This document shows, in pieces, positions 8,452 through 17,512 of a stretch of DNA of 64,000 bases (within the stretch, counting starts at the first letter, position 1; every line of letters starts with the position of its first letter). The notes under the pieces were generated by a model. The model made no database searches, was not told the origin of the DNA, and saw only the letters and a list, made by a program, of their open reading frames with translations. This DNA comes from Pedobacter cryoconitis (GTDB lineage Bacteria; Bacteroidota; Bacteroidia; Sphingobacteriales; Sphingobacteriaceae), in NCBI RefSeq assembly GCF_001590605.1, contig NZ_CP014504.1, positions 1,488,001 to 1,552,000 of the forward strand. Direction: 5' to 3'. Made by a program: the position numbers and the translations under genes.

Positions 8452-9392
8452 ACCAGCATTCCATTTTTGATTTCATTATAAATGTCAGTGGTTTCCGGAA
8501 CAGGGATGCCAAGCTGTTTTCCGTAGGCAATAATTGCCCCGGCAAAGAGTTCAAGTTCCGTGTTTTCTTTTCCTGATTGTACATCCAGTTGCAAAGAAGT
8601 CGGTGTTTGGAAAGGGAAGGAGGCTGCTTTCTGAAAAGTCTGTTCAATAATGTCTTCAGGAAGATCAATTTCTTTTCTGACTGCGATTGCCTGTATTTCC
8701 TGCATTACCGCTAAAGCCCTCTGGTGTAATTCTTCTTCTTCATTAACCTGTCCTATAGATTTATTGTACCTGGCAGAAACCAATCCAAAACTTGCAATAA
8801 AGAAGTATTTTGACCAGATAGCCGGAAATGAATCCTCCTTATAGTCGATATCGATTGAAGCATTCTTAAACAGGTCAACAATGCCCTGAGGATCGAATTC
8901 CGGATGTTCAGGATCTTTCCCTGCAATGATTTTACCAGGATTTCCTTTGTGCTCAACAATCCCTTTTTCTTTAATATGTGAGGCTACATAAACGCAGGAA
9001 GGCAGAACAATTCCATTGGTAATTATTTTTCGTATTCTTTCATAAATATCAACCCCATTCATCAGCGGAAGAATGACAGTATCATTTTTAATTTTATCTT
9101 TTAATTGATTACAGATATTCTCCAGATCATATTCTTTTACACAGATTACAAATACATCGGTATGGCCTAGTTCAGCTACAGTTTTAAAAATTTGATCTGG
9201 TCTGGCAATAGGATCTTCATGTGCTTCAGAAAGCAGGGTAAGACCATTTTCTTTAACAATTTCGTAGGTTTTTTCGCGGGCAATAAAAGTAACGTTGATT
9301 GCGCTGTCTGCAGTATATTTCTGAGCTAATTTAAACCCGAAATAACCACCAACACCACCTAGTCCAATTATAGCAAATTCTGTTGTTTTCAT
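8448..9392 (-). CDS. Ketopantoate reductase family protein (2-dehydropantoate 2-reductase)
   Basis: NADPH-dependent reductase family that includes PanE, which makes pantoate for coenzyme A. The N-terminal Rossmann loop is IGLGGVGGYFG at 9-19. A conserved PLMNGVD (near 110) and the WSKYFFIASFG helix that carries the catalytic lysine (near 200) are visible. Length 314 is normal. Paralogs in this family act on other keto acids, so PanE activity is likely but not certain. It is the last gene of a minus-strand run after the nucleoside transporter (21-base gap). Confidence 0.82.
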   Translation of the reverse strand: MKTTEFAIIGLGGVGGYFGFKLAQKYTADSAINVTFIAREKTYEIVKENGLTLLSEAHEDPIARPDQIFKTVAELGHTDVFVICVKEYDLENICNQLKDKIKNDTVILPLMNGVDIYERIRKIITNGIVLPSCVYVASHIKEKGIVEHKGNPGKIIAGKDPEHPEFDPQGIVDLFKNASIDIDYKEDSFPAIWSKYFFIASFGLVSARYNKSIGQVNEEEELHQRALAVMQEIQAIAVRKEIDLPEDIIEQTFQKAASFPFQTPTSLQLDVQSGKENTELELFAGAIIAYGKQLGIPVPETTDIYNEIKNGMLV

Positions 9393-9413
9393 TTTTTGTT
9401 AAAATCAGTAAGA

Positions 9414-10679
9414 TTACATTAATACACCTGCAATAGAAGCAGAAAGATAAGAAGCTAATGTTCCGCACATTAACGCTTTTAAGCCTAGTTTAGCTAAGTC
9501 TGCACGACGTTCTGGCGCAAGCTCTCCAATTCCACCAATCTGCATACCAACGCTGCTGAAGTTTGCAAAACCGCAAATAGCAATACTGATAATCAATATG
9601 CCTTTTTCAGTCACAATCGGAACGGCTTTAGTGGTCAGGTTTTTGAACGCAAGAAACTCATTTACAGTTAGTTTTTGACCAAGTAAAGTCGCAGCATTGC
9701 TAACATCCACATCTGGAATGCCCATTGACCAGGCAAATGGATAGAAAAGTCTGCCAAAAATCCAGTCCAGCGATAAATTAAAGTTTGGATTGAAAAGGTG
9801 TCCGATATTAATTAAAGTATAATCCACTAAAGCGATTAAGGCAATAAAGCCGATTAACATCGCGATTACGTTCATAGCTATTTTAAAACCTTCTCCTGCA
9901 CCATGCGAAATCGCATCAATCAGGTTTGTATATTCACTTTTAACTTCCAGCTTTACTTTACCCATCGTTTGTGAAACCTCTGTTTCAGGAAAAACGATCT
10001 TAGAAATAATCAATGCTCCCGGAGCAGCCATTAAACTGGCCATAATTAGTTTCGGGGCAAGGTTCATTCCGGCCTGGGCACCCATGTTGGCATAAACGAT
10101 CAGGATACCACCAGCAATACAGGCTAAACTACCGCTCATAGAAGCCAGCAGTTCACTTTTTGTCATTCCTTTAAGATAAGGTTTGATCATCACCTGAGCT
10201 TCAACCTGGCCAACAAAAGCACTGGCTACGTTACTCAGGGCTTCAGCGCCACTCACACGCATAATAAAGTTCATTCCTTTGGCAATGACAGATACAATAC
10301 GCTGCATGATACCAAAATGGTAAAATATAGCGACCAGCACGCAAACCAGGATAATTGTGGCCGTTACATTAAAGGCGAAAATGAAACTTTCAGGGGCGGC
10401 ATAGGCATGTGTTTTACCATCAAAACCAATCACAGCAACACCACCATAAACGAAATCAACACCTACTTTAGCGAATTGCTCGATTTTCTGCATTCCTTTA
10501 CCAAGAAACTCAAAGAAGTGTTGAACGGGGGCAACTCTCAATACAAGAATTGCAATGACTATCTGGAGCGTAAGCCCACTTGCTACAAGTCTAAAATTAA
10601 TCTTCTTCTTGTTATTAGAACAAAGATAAGCTAGGCCCAGTATAAAAATGACGCCAATTACTCCGTGAAAACGCTCCAT
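9414..10679 (-). CDS. Concentrative nucleoside transporter (CNT/NupC family)
   Basis: A 421-residue polytopic membrane protein of the CNT family, which imports nucleosides with a proton or sodium gradient. It opens with a typical CNT helix (HGVIGVIFILGLAYLCS), and the core has the gate sequences FVGQVEAQVMIKPYL (near 175) and ICGFANFSSVGMQIGGIGEL (near 370-390), the latter being the signature of the second helical hairpin. It stands between the nuclease and PanE-like genes, in one direction with the etf genes; nucleoside uptake next to a nuclease may be functionally linked, which is inference. Confidence 0.92.
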   Translation of the reverse strand: MERFHGVIGVIFILGLAYLCSNNKKKINFRLVASGLTLQIVIAILVLRVAPVQHFFEFLGKGMQKIEQFAKVGVDFVYGGVAVIGFDGKTHAYAAPESFIFAFNVTATIILVCVLVAIFYHFGIMQRIVSVIAKGMNFIMRVSGAEALSNVASAFVGQVEAQVMIKPYLKGMTKSELLASMSGSLACIAGGILIVYANMGAQAGMNLAPKLIMASLMAAPGALIISKIVFPETEVSQTMGKVKLEVKSEYTNLIDAISHGAGEGFKIAMNVIAMLIGFIALIALVDYTLINIGHLFNPNFNLSLDWIFGRLFYPFAWSMGIPDVDVSNAATLLGQKLTVNEFLAFKNLTTKAVPIVTEKGILIISIAICGFANFSSVGMQIGGIGELAPERRADLAKLGLKALMCGTLASYLSASIAGVLM

Positions 10680-10746
10680 AAAAAATATTCAAATAAAAAA
10701 AATTGGGTAGAAAAAATAAAGATGTGTATAAACTTGCAAATAATAA

Positions 10747-11364
10747 CTATTGGGATGAATTTCTTTTGTTGAGTTCATCTCTGATACGGGCCGCTTTTTC
10801 ATAGGCCTCCTCAGCAATAGCTTCCTGAAGTTTTTGATTAAGCTCCTCCACACTAAGACTTCCAAAGCCAGTTCCGGGAATTGAAGTATCAATATCGTCC
10901 TGTCCTTGTTCCTTGTTCAGGTTATCCATGTTTTCGAGAAAAACAAAGTCGTTACCTTCAATAACGATACCTGCAGAGGATAAAATAAATTCGTAGGTGT
11001 AAATTGATGAGTTGAAACGAACAGCCAGTGCTATTGCATCTGATGTCCTGGCATCGATTTCTTCTGTTCTTTCACCGTCTGTACAGATCAGCTTAGCGAA
11101 GAAGACACCATCTACAAGATTGTAGATTAGGATTTCTTTGATCTCAATTTTATAAGTCTGCGCAAATGTTTTGAATAGATCATGCGTCAACGGCCTGCTT
11201 GGGGTCATTTTTTCAATCTCAATTGCAATAGCCTGAGCTTCGAATGCACCTATGATGATAGGCAAACGTCTTCTGCCGTTTACTTCTCCAAGTACCAGTG
11301 CGTAGGCTCCGGATTGGGTTTGGCTATAGGATAAGCCAACAATATCTAGTTTTACTTTTTTCAT
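10747..11364 (-). CDS. Bifunctional nuclease-family protein with UVR motif
   Basis: A 205-residue protein. Residues 1 to about 135 are the DUF151/bifunctional nuclease domain (LDIVGLSYSQTQSGAYALVLGE, RRLPIIIGAFEAQAIAIEIE, then RTSDAIALAVRF). After a linker, about 165-203 form a UvrB/UvrC (UVR) helix pair: EELNQKLQEAIAEEAYEKAA and IRDELN. UVR motifs mediate protein contacts in UvrB/UvrC and in Clp partners. This domain pair is common in Bacteroidota. It follows etfA by 47 bases. Confidence 0.88.
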   Translation of the reverse strand: MKKVKLDIVGLSYSQTQSGAYALVLGEVNGRRRLPIIIGAFEAQAIAIEIEKMTPSRPLTHDLFKTFAQTYKIEIKEILIYNLVDGVFFAKLICTDGERTEEIDARTSDAIALAVRFNSSIYTYEFILSSAGIVIEGNDFVFLENMDNLNKEQGQDDIDTSIPGTGFGSLSVEELNQKLQEAIAEEAYEKAARIRDELNKRNSSQ

Positions 11365-11411
11365 ATTTATGAATATCCGGCGGAAACTTTCATCTCCGCC
11401 TGATATTAATA

Positions 11412-12383
11412 TTAAGCTTGATGTGCTTTTAGAGCCTCAATTAATTTAGGAACAACCTCAAAGGCATCTCCAACGATTCCATAATCAGCAACTTTAAAGA
11501 AAGGAGCTTCCGGATCTTTATTGATGACTACAATTACTTTAGAAGAACTTACTCCGGCTAAATGCTGGATAGCTCCTGATATACCTATAGCAATATACAA
11601 ATTTGGACTGATTGCAATACCTGTCTGACCAACGTGTTCTGAGTGTGGTCTCCAGTCTGCATCCGAAACTGGTTTGGAGCAAGCCGTAGCCGCACCTAAT
11701 AATCCAGCCAATTCTTCGATCATACCCCAGTTTTCAGGTCCTTTAAGGCCTCTTCCTGCAGAAACAACCAATTCAGCATCAGGTAAAGAAACTTTATCAG
11801 TAGCTCTCACGATTTCTTTAACTATTGCAGTAAGATCGGTAGGCTGAACAGCAGGAGAGAAGGCTTCGATTGATGCCGTAACTGCTGATTCCTTCACGCC
11901 AAAAGCGTTCGGGTTCAACGCGATTACTTTATTTGCTGAAACCAGCTCAGTAACAGCAAATGCTTTTCCGGAGAAAGCGCCTTTTTTAACCAGGAACTTA
12001 CCGCCATCTAATTGTGGAAGCTCAATCGCACCATCAACTAAACCTGCTTTTAATTTAACAGCTACACGTGGAGCAAGGCCTTTTCCTGAAAAGGAGTTAG
12101 AAAGCACGACAATTTCAGCACCTTCTTTCTGAGCAGCTTCTGCGATTACTGCAGCATAAGCCTGGTTCACGAAATTCTTTAATTCTGCGCTGGCTACATT
12201 TAATACTTTGGCAGCACCATATTTACCTAATTCTTGTAATTCGTTATCTGCAACGTTACCGATAGATACAGCGGTAAGGCTAGTCCCTGTTTTATCTGCG
12301 ATGGCTTTTGCATAAGAAACCGCTTCAAATACGGATTTCTTAAACTTACCTTCGACTTGTTCTACATATACTAAAACTGACAT
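11412..12383 (-). CDS. etfA: Electron transfer flavoprotein, alpha subunit
   Basis: Alpha subunit of the ETF heterodimer, which carries electrons from acyl-CoA and related dehydrogenases to the quinone pool. The C-terminal FAD domain has its signature: GRGLKGPENW (about 210-219), VGQTGIAISPNLYIAIGISG (about 253-272) and INKDPEAPFFKVADYGIVGD. The N-terminal ETF domain starts with VLVYVEQVEGKFKKSVFEAV. Length 323 is normal. It lies 44 bases after etfB in one operon. Confidence 0.96.
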   Translation of the reverse strand: MSVLVYVEQVEGKFKKSVFEAVSYAKAIADKTGTSLTAVSIGNVADNELQELGKYGAAKVLNVASAELKNFVNQAYAAVIAEAAQKEGAEIVVLSNSFSGKGLAPRVAVKLKAGLVDGAIELPQLDGGKFLVKKGAFSGKAFAVTELVSANKVIALNPNAFGVKESAVTASIEAFSPAVQPTDLTAIVKEIVRATDKVSLPDAELVVSAGRGLKGPENWGMIEELAGLLGAATACSKPVSDADWRPHSEHVGQTGIAISPNLYIAIGISGAIQHLAGVSSSKVIVVINKDPEAPFFKVADYGIVGDAFEVVPKLIEALKAHQA

Positions 12384-12427
12384 ATTTTTTCGCTTAGATT
12401 TTTATAATTAATTTTTTAAAACAGACC

Positions 12428-13165
12428 TTAGATTACTTTAGCTTCGGTATGCAGCAGGCTGATCAGGTTAGCTGCTTCTTCTGCCGGGATTAATTTAACG
12501 GTTCCGCGTGCAGGAGGAGTTTCAAACTGTACTACTTTAATTACTTCTTCGATTGGCTGTGCCGCAACTACAACTAATGGTTTTGACCTTGCTGACATAA
12601 TACCTCTCATGGTTGGGATCGTTGGGGCCGCTACGCCTTCAGCACAGCTGGCTACAAATTTACCCGTTACGGTTACGACCTCTTTACCACCTTCAATTTC
12701 TCTTTCAAGAGTTGCAGTAGTTCCATCGTAGTCTAATTTTTTGATAATAGAAACAGATGGGATATCTAAAAATCCACCAACCATCGCAGCTACCTGCGCG
12801 CCGTTATAATCAATTGATTCACGACCGGTAAGGATCATGTCAAAATTACCTTCTTTAGCATATTCAGCGATTTGAAAAGCGGTGAAATAAGCATCACGCG
12901 GAGCTGCATCAATTCTGACAGCGTCATCAGCACCAATGGCCAATGCTTTTCTGATAGTTGGTTCAGTAGCACTTTCGCCAACGTTAATTACGGTTACTGT
13001 TCCTTTTCCGCCAGCACAAAGTTCAATCGCTCTTGACAATGCAATTTCATCATACGGATTCACGATAAACGTAACTCCCGCAGTATTGAATTGGGTATTA
13101 TCATTAGTAAAAGTTATTTTTGTCGTTGTGTCGGGCACGTTACTGATACAAACTAATATTTTCAT
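12428..13165 (-). CDS. etfB: Electron transfer flavoprotein, beta subunit
   Basis: Beta subunit of ETF, binding AMP and pairing with EtfA. It has the opening KILVCISNVPDTTTKITF, the VNPYDEIALSRAIEL segment (about 36-50), and the family signature around GRESIDYNGAQVAAMVGGFL (about 117-136). Length 245 fits. It is the first gene of the minus-strand etfB-etfA-nuclease-transporter-reductase run. Confidence 0.96.
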   Translation of the reverse strand: MKILVCISNVPDTTTKITFTNDNTQFNTAGVTFIVNPYDEIALSRAIELCAGGKGTVTVINVGESATEPTIRKALAIGADDAVRIDAAPRDAYFTAFQIAEYAKEGNFDMILTGRESIDYNGAQVAAMVGGFLDIPSVSIIKKLDYDGTTATLEREIEGGKEVVTVTGKFVASCAEGVAAPTIPTMRGIMSARSKPLVVVAAQPIEEVIKVVQFETPPARGTVKLIPAEEAANLISLLHTEAKVI

Positions 13166-13293
13166 ATGAATAAGTTGTTTTTTAAATTGATGAAGCCATT
13201 ATTTAACTGTTATTGGTTTTTATCAGTGTCTAAATATAACGATTTCAAAAAAATGTCTTTTTGCAAATCTAATTAAAAAAGCAGGGATTTAAA

Positions 13294-13629
13294 ATGCAAA
13301 GTACCCGATTAAACAAGTTATTATCTTTTTTGGCAACAGAACCGAATGATCCATTTATTCTGTATGCACTGGCAACAGAGTATAACTCCTTAAATGATAC
13401 TGAACAAGCCTTTTATTATTATCATAAATTAGTAGAAGAACATCCGTCTTATGTTGGAACTTATTATCATTTAGGTAAATTATATCAAAAACAAGAGCAG
13501 ACCGATAAGGCAGTTGAGATCTATCAGCTTGGCATGAAAAGGGCCAGAGAAAAGGGCGATGGACATGCTTTTTCAGAATTACAAGGGGCTTATAATATGG
13601 CAGCAGGCCTGGATTATGAAGACGATTAA
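13294..13629 (+). CDS. Small TPR-repeat protein
   Basis: A 111-residue cytosolic protein made of about two and a half tetratricopeptide repeats (NDPFILYALATEYNSLND, then HPSYVGTYYHLGKLYQKQEQ, then the pattern KAVEIYQLGM). TPRs bind other proteins; the partner is unknown. Its TAA shares one base with the ATG of the downstream chromate transporter (TAATG), so the two are translationally coupled. Confidence 0.8.
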   Translation: MQSTRLNKLLSFLATEPNDPFILYALATEYNSLNDTEQAFYYYHKLVEEHPSYVGTYYHLGKLYQKQEQTDKAVEIYQLGMKRAREKGDGHAFSELQGAYNMAAGLDYEDD

Positions 13630-14837
13630 TGAAAGGGATGGAAAAACGACAACTCCTGTTTGTTAAAGATGTCTTTCTTTTTACTTTTACAGCATTCGGT
13701 GGTGCTCAGGCACATATCTCGTTGCTGTTAAAGTATTTTGTTAAGCAAACTCATTATATCTCGGAAGAAGACTTACTGGAATTGAATGCGCTGGCCCAGA
13801 TATTACCAGGACCTGCTTCTACACAAACGCTGGTTGGAATAGGGCATAAGGTTGGTGGGTTAAAACTAGCCCTCATCACCTTTCTGATCTGGATTATTCC
13901 CTCGGCAGCGGTAATGACTTTTGCAGCGATCAGTTTTGCGCAACTTGACCATAAAGTACAGTTTGTATTGATCTTAAAGTACATTCAGCCTATTGCGCTT
14001 GGGATAGTGGCCTTTGGCGCATACACACTCTCCAGGAAAGTCCTGATTACACAGACGGCTGTTTTTTTAGCTATTTCTGCTGTTATTGTGACATTGGTAT
14101 TAAGAAATGCGTATGTTTTTCCGCTGGCTATCCTGGTTGGAGGAATGATTTCTTCTGCTTTGGAAACCCCAAAAGAAGAAAGTGAGATCAGGGTAAAGCT
14201 ATTTGCAAACATTAACCCGAAAAAGTTAGCTTATTTTTTCGGTGTATTGCTTTTCCTTGCGGCTTTAGGCGCAATAATTAACCGGACCTCTCCGTTTAGT
14301 TTGCCAATCAGGCTGTTTGAAAATTTTTACCGTAACGGGATCTTTATTTTTGGTGGCGGACAAGTATTAGTTCCGCTGATGTTTACGGAATTTGTACAAA
14401 TGAAGCATTATCTGGGCTCTTCTGAATTCCTGTCGGGTTTTGCTTTACAGCAAGCTTTGCCGGGCCCGACCTTCTCTTTTACGAGTTATCTGGGCGCAAT
14501 CAGCATGAAGAATTTTGGTTACGGTATCTATGGACAAATGATGGGCGGAATAGTAGGGGTTCTGGGCATTAACCTTCCCGGATTGATTCTGGTGCTTTTT
14601 ATCGTTCCATTTTGGGAAGATTTGAAAAAAATAACCAGGATCAAACATTCTTTGTCTGGCATCAATGCAGTAAGTGTAGGCTTTATTATTGCAGCATTTG
14701 TGTTACTCGTGAAGCCAGTTGGCTTTGATGTACTATCGATTGTCATTATTGCGGTTACTTTCCTGATCCTTAATTTTACCAGGATCAGTCCTCCGCTGAT
14801 TGTATTGGCAGGAATATTACTGGGCTACTTTATGTAG
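13629..14837 (+). CDS. chrA: Chromate transporter, long-chain CHR family
   Basis: A 402-residue membrane protein with two tandem homologous CHR domains, the full-length form of ChrA, which exports chromate. Each half begins with the family glycine motif (FGGAQAHISLL near 20-30; FGGGQVLVPLM near 240) and has a PGP (QILPGPASTQT near 60; QALPGPTFSFT near 280). Start could be ATG 13629, overlapping the previous stop, or ATG 13638 (MEKRQLLF). Many family members are of unproven substrate, so chromate specificity is by family only. Confidence 0.88.
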   Translation: MKGMEKRQLLFVKDVFLFTFTAFGGAQAHISLLLKYFVKQTHYISEEDLLELNALAQILPGPASTQTLVGIGHKVGGLKLALITFLIWIIPSAAVMTFAAISFAQLDHKVQFVLILKYIQPIALGIVAFGAYTLSRKVLITQTAVFLAISAVIVTLVLRNAYVFPLAILVGGMISSALETPKEESEIRVKLFANINPKKLAYFFGVLLFLAALGAIINRTSPFSLPIRLFENFYRNGIFIFGGGQVLVPLMFTEFVQMKHYLGSSEFLSGFALQQALPGPTFSFTSYLGAISMKNFGYGIYGQMMGGIVGVLGINLPGLILVLFIVPFWEDLKKITRIKHSLSGINAVSVGFIIAAFVLLVKPVGFDVLSIVIIAVTFLILNFTRISPPLIVLAGILLGYFM

Positions 14838-14878
14838 CCCGGTAATCAATTATATTTTAGAGGTAATCAATTCTATGT

Positions 14879-16456
14879 TTAGAAAGGTGCGTCGTCATCA
14901 TTGAAATCATCCATACGGGATGGCTTGATAATTACATTCCCCGCCGGGCGGTCGAAATCGGCTGAAGGCAGCATACCTGCAGCAGGACTATCCATAGAGA
15001 ATGAGTTTGGTGGCATGAAGTCTTCTTCAAGATCAGTGAATTTCACGTACTTACCAATAAATCTCAACGGTACAATACCGGTTTCACCATTCCTGTGTTT
15101 CGCGATAATAACCTCACCAACACCAGCCTGCGATCTTCCGCTCTCATCTTCAGTGATTCCATAATACTCCGGACGATAAAGGAAAAGTACCATATCCGCA
15201 TCCTGCTCAATAGAGCCCGATTCCCTCAAATCGGATAAGAGCGGACGTTTACCATTTACTCCCGGTCTGGTCTCCACCGCACGGCTTAACTGCGAAAGGG
15301 CAAGTACCGGAACGTTTAATTCTTTAGCAACCGATTTCAGGGCTCTGGATATACTACCAATTTCCTGCTCACGGTTACCACCACCACTTTGTCCTTCTCC
15401 TTTACCATGCATCAACTGTAAATAATCGATGATGATCATCTGGATATCGTATTGTGATTTTAGCCTTCTGCATTTTGCTCTGAATTCAAAAATATTCAGG
15501 GCAGGGGTATCATCAATTAAAAGCGGGGCTTCTGTCAGCGTACCAATTTTACTGTGGAGCTGCTGCCATTCCCATTCCGCTAAATTCCCCTTACGGATTT
15601 TTTCCTGTTCAATCTCTGTTTCTCCGGATATTAAACGATTCACTAACTGTACAGAGGACATCTCCAGGGAGAATACCACAACAGGACGTTTAAAGTCAAC
15701 AGCTGCATTTCTCGCACAGGTAAGTACGAAAGCGGTTTTACCCATCGCCGGACGTGCCGCGATAATCACTAAATCTGAAGGCTGCCATCCGCCGGTAATT
15801 CTGTCCAGCGCAGTAAATCCCGAAGGAACACCAGTTAAACCGTCAGATTTTGTTCTTAATTCTTCCAGCGTAGCCAGAGATTGTTTAATAATCTCGTCCA
15901 TTTTCTGGGTATCCCTGCGCAGGTTGTTCTGAGCGATATCAAACAGCCCTTTCTCTGCGTTATCCAGCAGGTCAAATATATCAGTGGTATCTTCGTAAGC
16001 GTTTTGGATAATCTCTGATGAAATCCTGATCAGTTCACGCTGAATGTATTTTTGTGAAATAATACGGGCGTGATATTCAATGTTTGCTGCTGAAGCAACA
16101 CGGTTAGTCAGATTGGTAATATAATAAGCACCACCAACCATTTCCAGCGTACCCAATGTTCTGAGTTCGGAGGTTACAGTTAAAATATCTACTGGTTTGG
16201 ATTTCTGAAATAAGATAGCGATCGCCTCAAAGATCTTTTTGTGCGCTTCTGCATAAAAAACATCAGGCTTAAGGATATCAATAACGGTAGAAAGGGCATC
16301 TTTTTCAAGCATCAGTGCACCAAGCACTGCTTCTTCTAAATCTATAGCTTGAGGGGGTATTTTACCCATATTACTCATTGGGGCACCGACTCTGTTTTTT
16401 CTGGAAGAGGTAAAGTTCTGCCTGTCCTGACCTTGTGTTCCGTTATCCGTATTCAT
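14879..16456 (-). CDS. dnaB: Replicative DNA helicase
   Basis: Hexameric helicase that unwinds the replication fork. N-terminal DnaB domain at about 35-135 (PPQAIDLEEAVLGALMLEKD), linker helix, then the RecA-like ATPase core with Walker A RPAMGKTA (near 235), the MIIIDYLQLM Walker B (near 340), and GSIEQDADMVLFLYRPEYYG near 420. At 525 residues it is slightly long because of an N-terminal polar extension (residues 1-30) and an acidic tail (DDFNDDDAPF). It is monocistronic. Confidence 0.97.
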   Translation of the reverse strand: MNTDNGTQGQDRQNFTSSRKNRVGAPMSNMGKIPPQAIDLEEAVLGALMLEKDALSTVIDILKPDVFYAEAHKKIFEAIAILFQKSKPVDILTVTSELRTLGTLEMVGGAYYITNLTNRVASAANIEYHARIISQKYIQRELIRISSEIIQNAYEDTTDIFDLLDNAEKGLFDIAQNNLRRDTQKMDEIIKQSLATLEELRTKSDGLTGVPSGFTALDRITGGWQPSDLVIIAARPAMGKTAFVLTCARNAAVDFKRPVVVFSLEMSSVQLVNRLISGETEIEQEKIRKGNLAEWEWQQLHSKIGTLTEAPLLIDDTPALNIFEFRAKCRRLKSQYDIQMIIIDYLQLMHGKGEGQSGGGNREQEIGSISRALKSVAKELNVPVLALSQLSRAVETRPGVNGKRPLLSDLRESGSIEQDADMVLFLYRPEYYGITEDESGRSQAGVGEVIIAKHRNGETGIVPLRFIGKYVKFTDLEEDFMPPNSFSMDSPAAGMLPSADFDRPAGNVIIKPSRMDDFNDDDAPF

Positions 16457-16694
16457 AGCCCCAAAAATAGCGAAAAATTTAGTCCTGTAAAGATTTCTTT
16501 ATGAACATTCTGACACCTGAATATCATAGAATTTTGCGCAAGGAATAAAAATTCTGCTATTTACTAACAGAATATTGTTGATAAGGAGCTGTGTATCAGG
16601 TGTAAAACCGATATGATGTTTCATACAAGTTTCCTGACTGCCGAAGCCGCTGTAACCGATGAACATTCGATTCCTCAATTCTCATTATTTCAGC

Positions 16695-16702
16695 TATTTT
16701 TG
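16695..16702 (+). promoter_or_regulatory. Candidate -7 box for rlmB
   Basis: TATTTTTG fits TANNTTTG and ends 18 bases before the rlmB ATG; a -33 element is not clear. Confidence 0.45.
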
Positions 16703-16719
16703 CAGGTAAAATATAATCA

Positions 16720-17490
16720 ATGGAAAACTTTAGAAGGTCACCCAGGCCTAAAGAAAATAACGAGTTTGTTTTCGGTATACGTGCTGTAATTGAAGCAATT
16801 AAAGCTGGTAAAGATATAGAAAGCATTTACATGCAACGCGGTCTTACAGGAGAAATCATTCCTGAGCTTAAGGGCTTGCTGAGAGATACTGATATCCCTG
16901 TACACAATGTTCCTGTAGAAAAGTTAAACAGGATGACACAAAAAAACCACCAGGGAGTGGTTGCTGTAATTTCTGCCATTACTTTTCAGAAAATAGAAGA
17001 TATCATTCCTTTAATCTATGAAAAAGGAGAAGTTCCTTTAATCCTGATCCTGGATGGGATTACTGACGTAAGAAACATGGGGGCTATTGCAAGGACAGCA
17101 GCCTGTACAGGTGTACATGCCATTGTTGTTCCGGCAAAAAACTCTGCACAAATTAATGCAGATGCAATTAAAACCTCTGCGGGTGCATTATTTACGATCC
17201 CGGTATGCCGTCAGCAAAATTTACACAAAACTGCCTTATTCCTGCAAGAATGTGGTTTACAGATTGTGGCTTGTACCGAAAAAACAAATGATTTGATTTA
17301 TGCACCAGATTATACTGCCCCAACAGCAATTGTAATGGGAGCGGAGGACGAGGGGATATCAAATGATATTATGCGTATGGCAAACCATTTAGCGAAGATC
17401 CCTATGTTTGGAGAGATCGGTTCACTAAATGTTTCGGTTTCTACCGGCGTTATTCTGTACGAAGCGATCAGACAGCGCGGTACGAATTAA
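16720..17490 (+). CDS. rlmB: 23S rRNA (guanosine-2'-O-)-methyltransferase, SpoU/TrmH family
   Basis: SAM-dependent 2'-O-ribose methyltransferase of 23S rRNA. The N-terminal substrate-binding domain (about 15-90, FVFGIRAVIEAIKAGKDIES) precedes the SPOUT knot with its three motifs: motif 1 VRNMGAIARTA (near 120), motif 2 VMGAEDEGIS (near 205) and motif 3 GSLNVSVSTGVILYEAIRQ (near 235). Length 256 is typical for RlmB; other TrmH-family rRNA/tRNA methylases are close, so the exact site is by family. Confidence 0.9.
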   Translation: MENFRRSPRPKENNEFVFGIRAVIEAIKAGKDIESIYMQRGLTGEIIPELKGLLRDTDIPVHNVPVEKLNRMTQKNHQGVVAVISAITFQKIEDIIPLIYEKGEVPLILILDGITDVRNMGAIARTAACTGVHAIVVPAKNSAQINADAIKTSAGALFTIPVCRQQNLHKTALFLQECGLQIVACTEKTNDLIYAPDYTAPTAIVMGAEDEGISNDIMRMANHLAKIPMFGEIGSLNVSVSTGVILYEAIRQRGTN

Positions 17491-17512
17491 GAACCTGTTA
17501 TTTACAGGTTCT
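17490..17512. terminator. Hairpin between convergent rlmB and manC
   Basis: AGAACCTG, a 7-base loop and CAGGTTCT form a perfect 8-bp stem that spans both stop codons. There is no T tract, so its terminator role is likely but not certain. Confidence 0.5.

Noticed and set aside
14838..14878. Direct repeat GTAATCAATT in the chrA-dnaB spacer
   Set aside because: Two copies of 10 A+T-rich bases in a 40-base spacer; likely chance.
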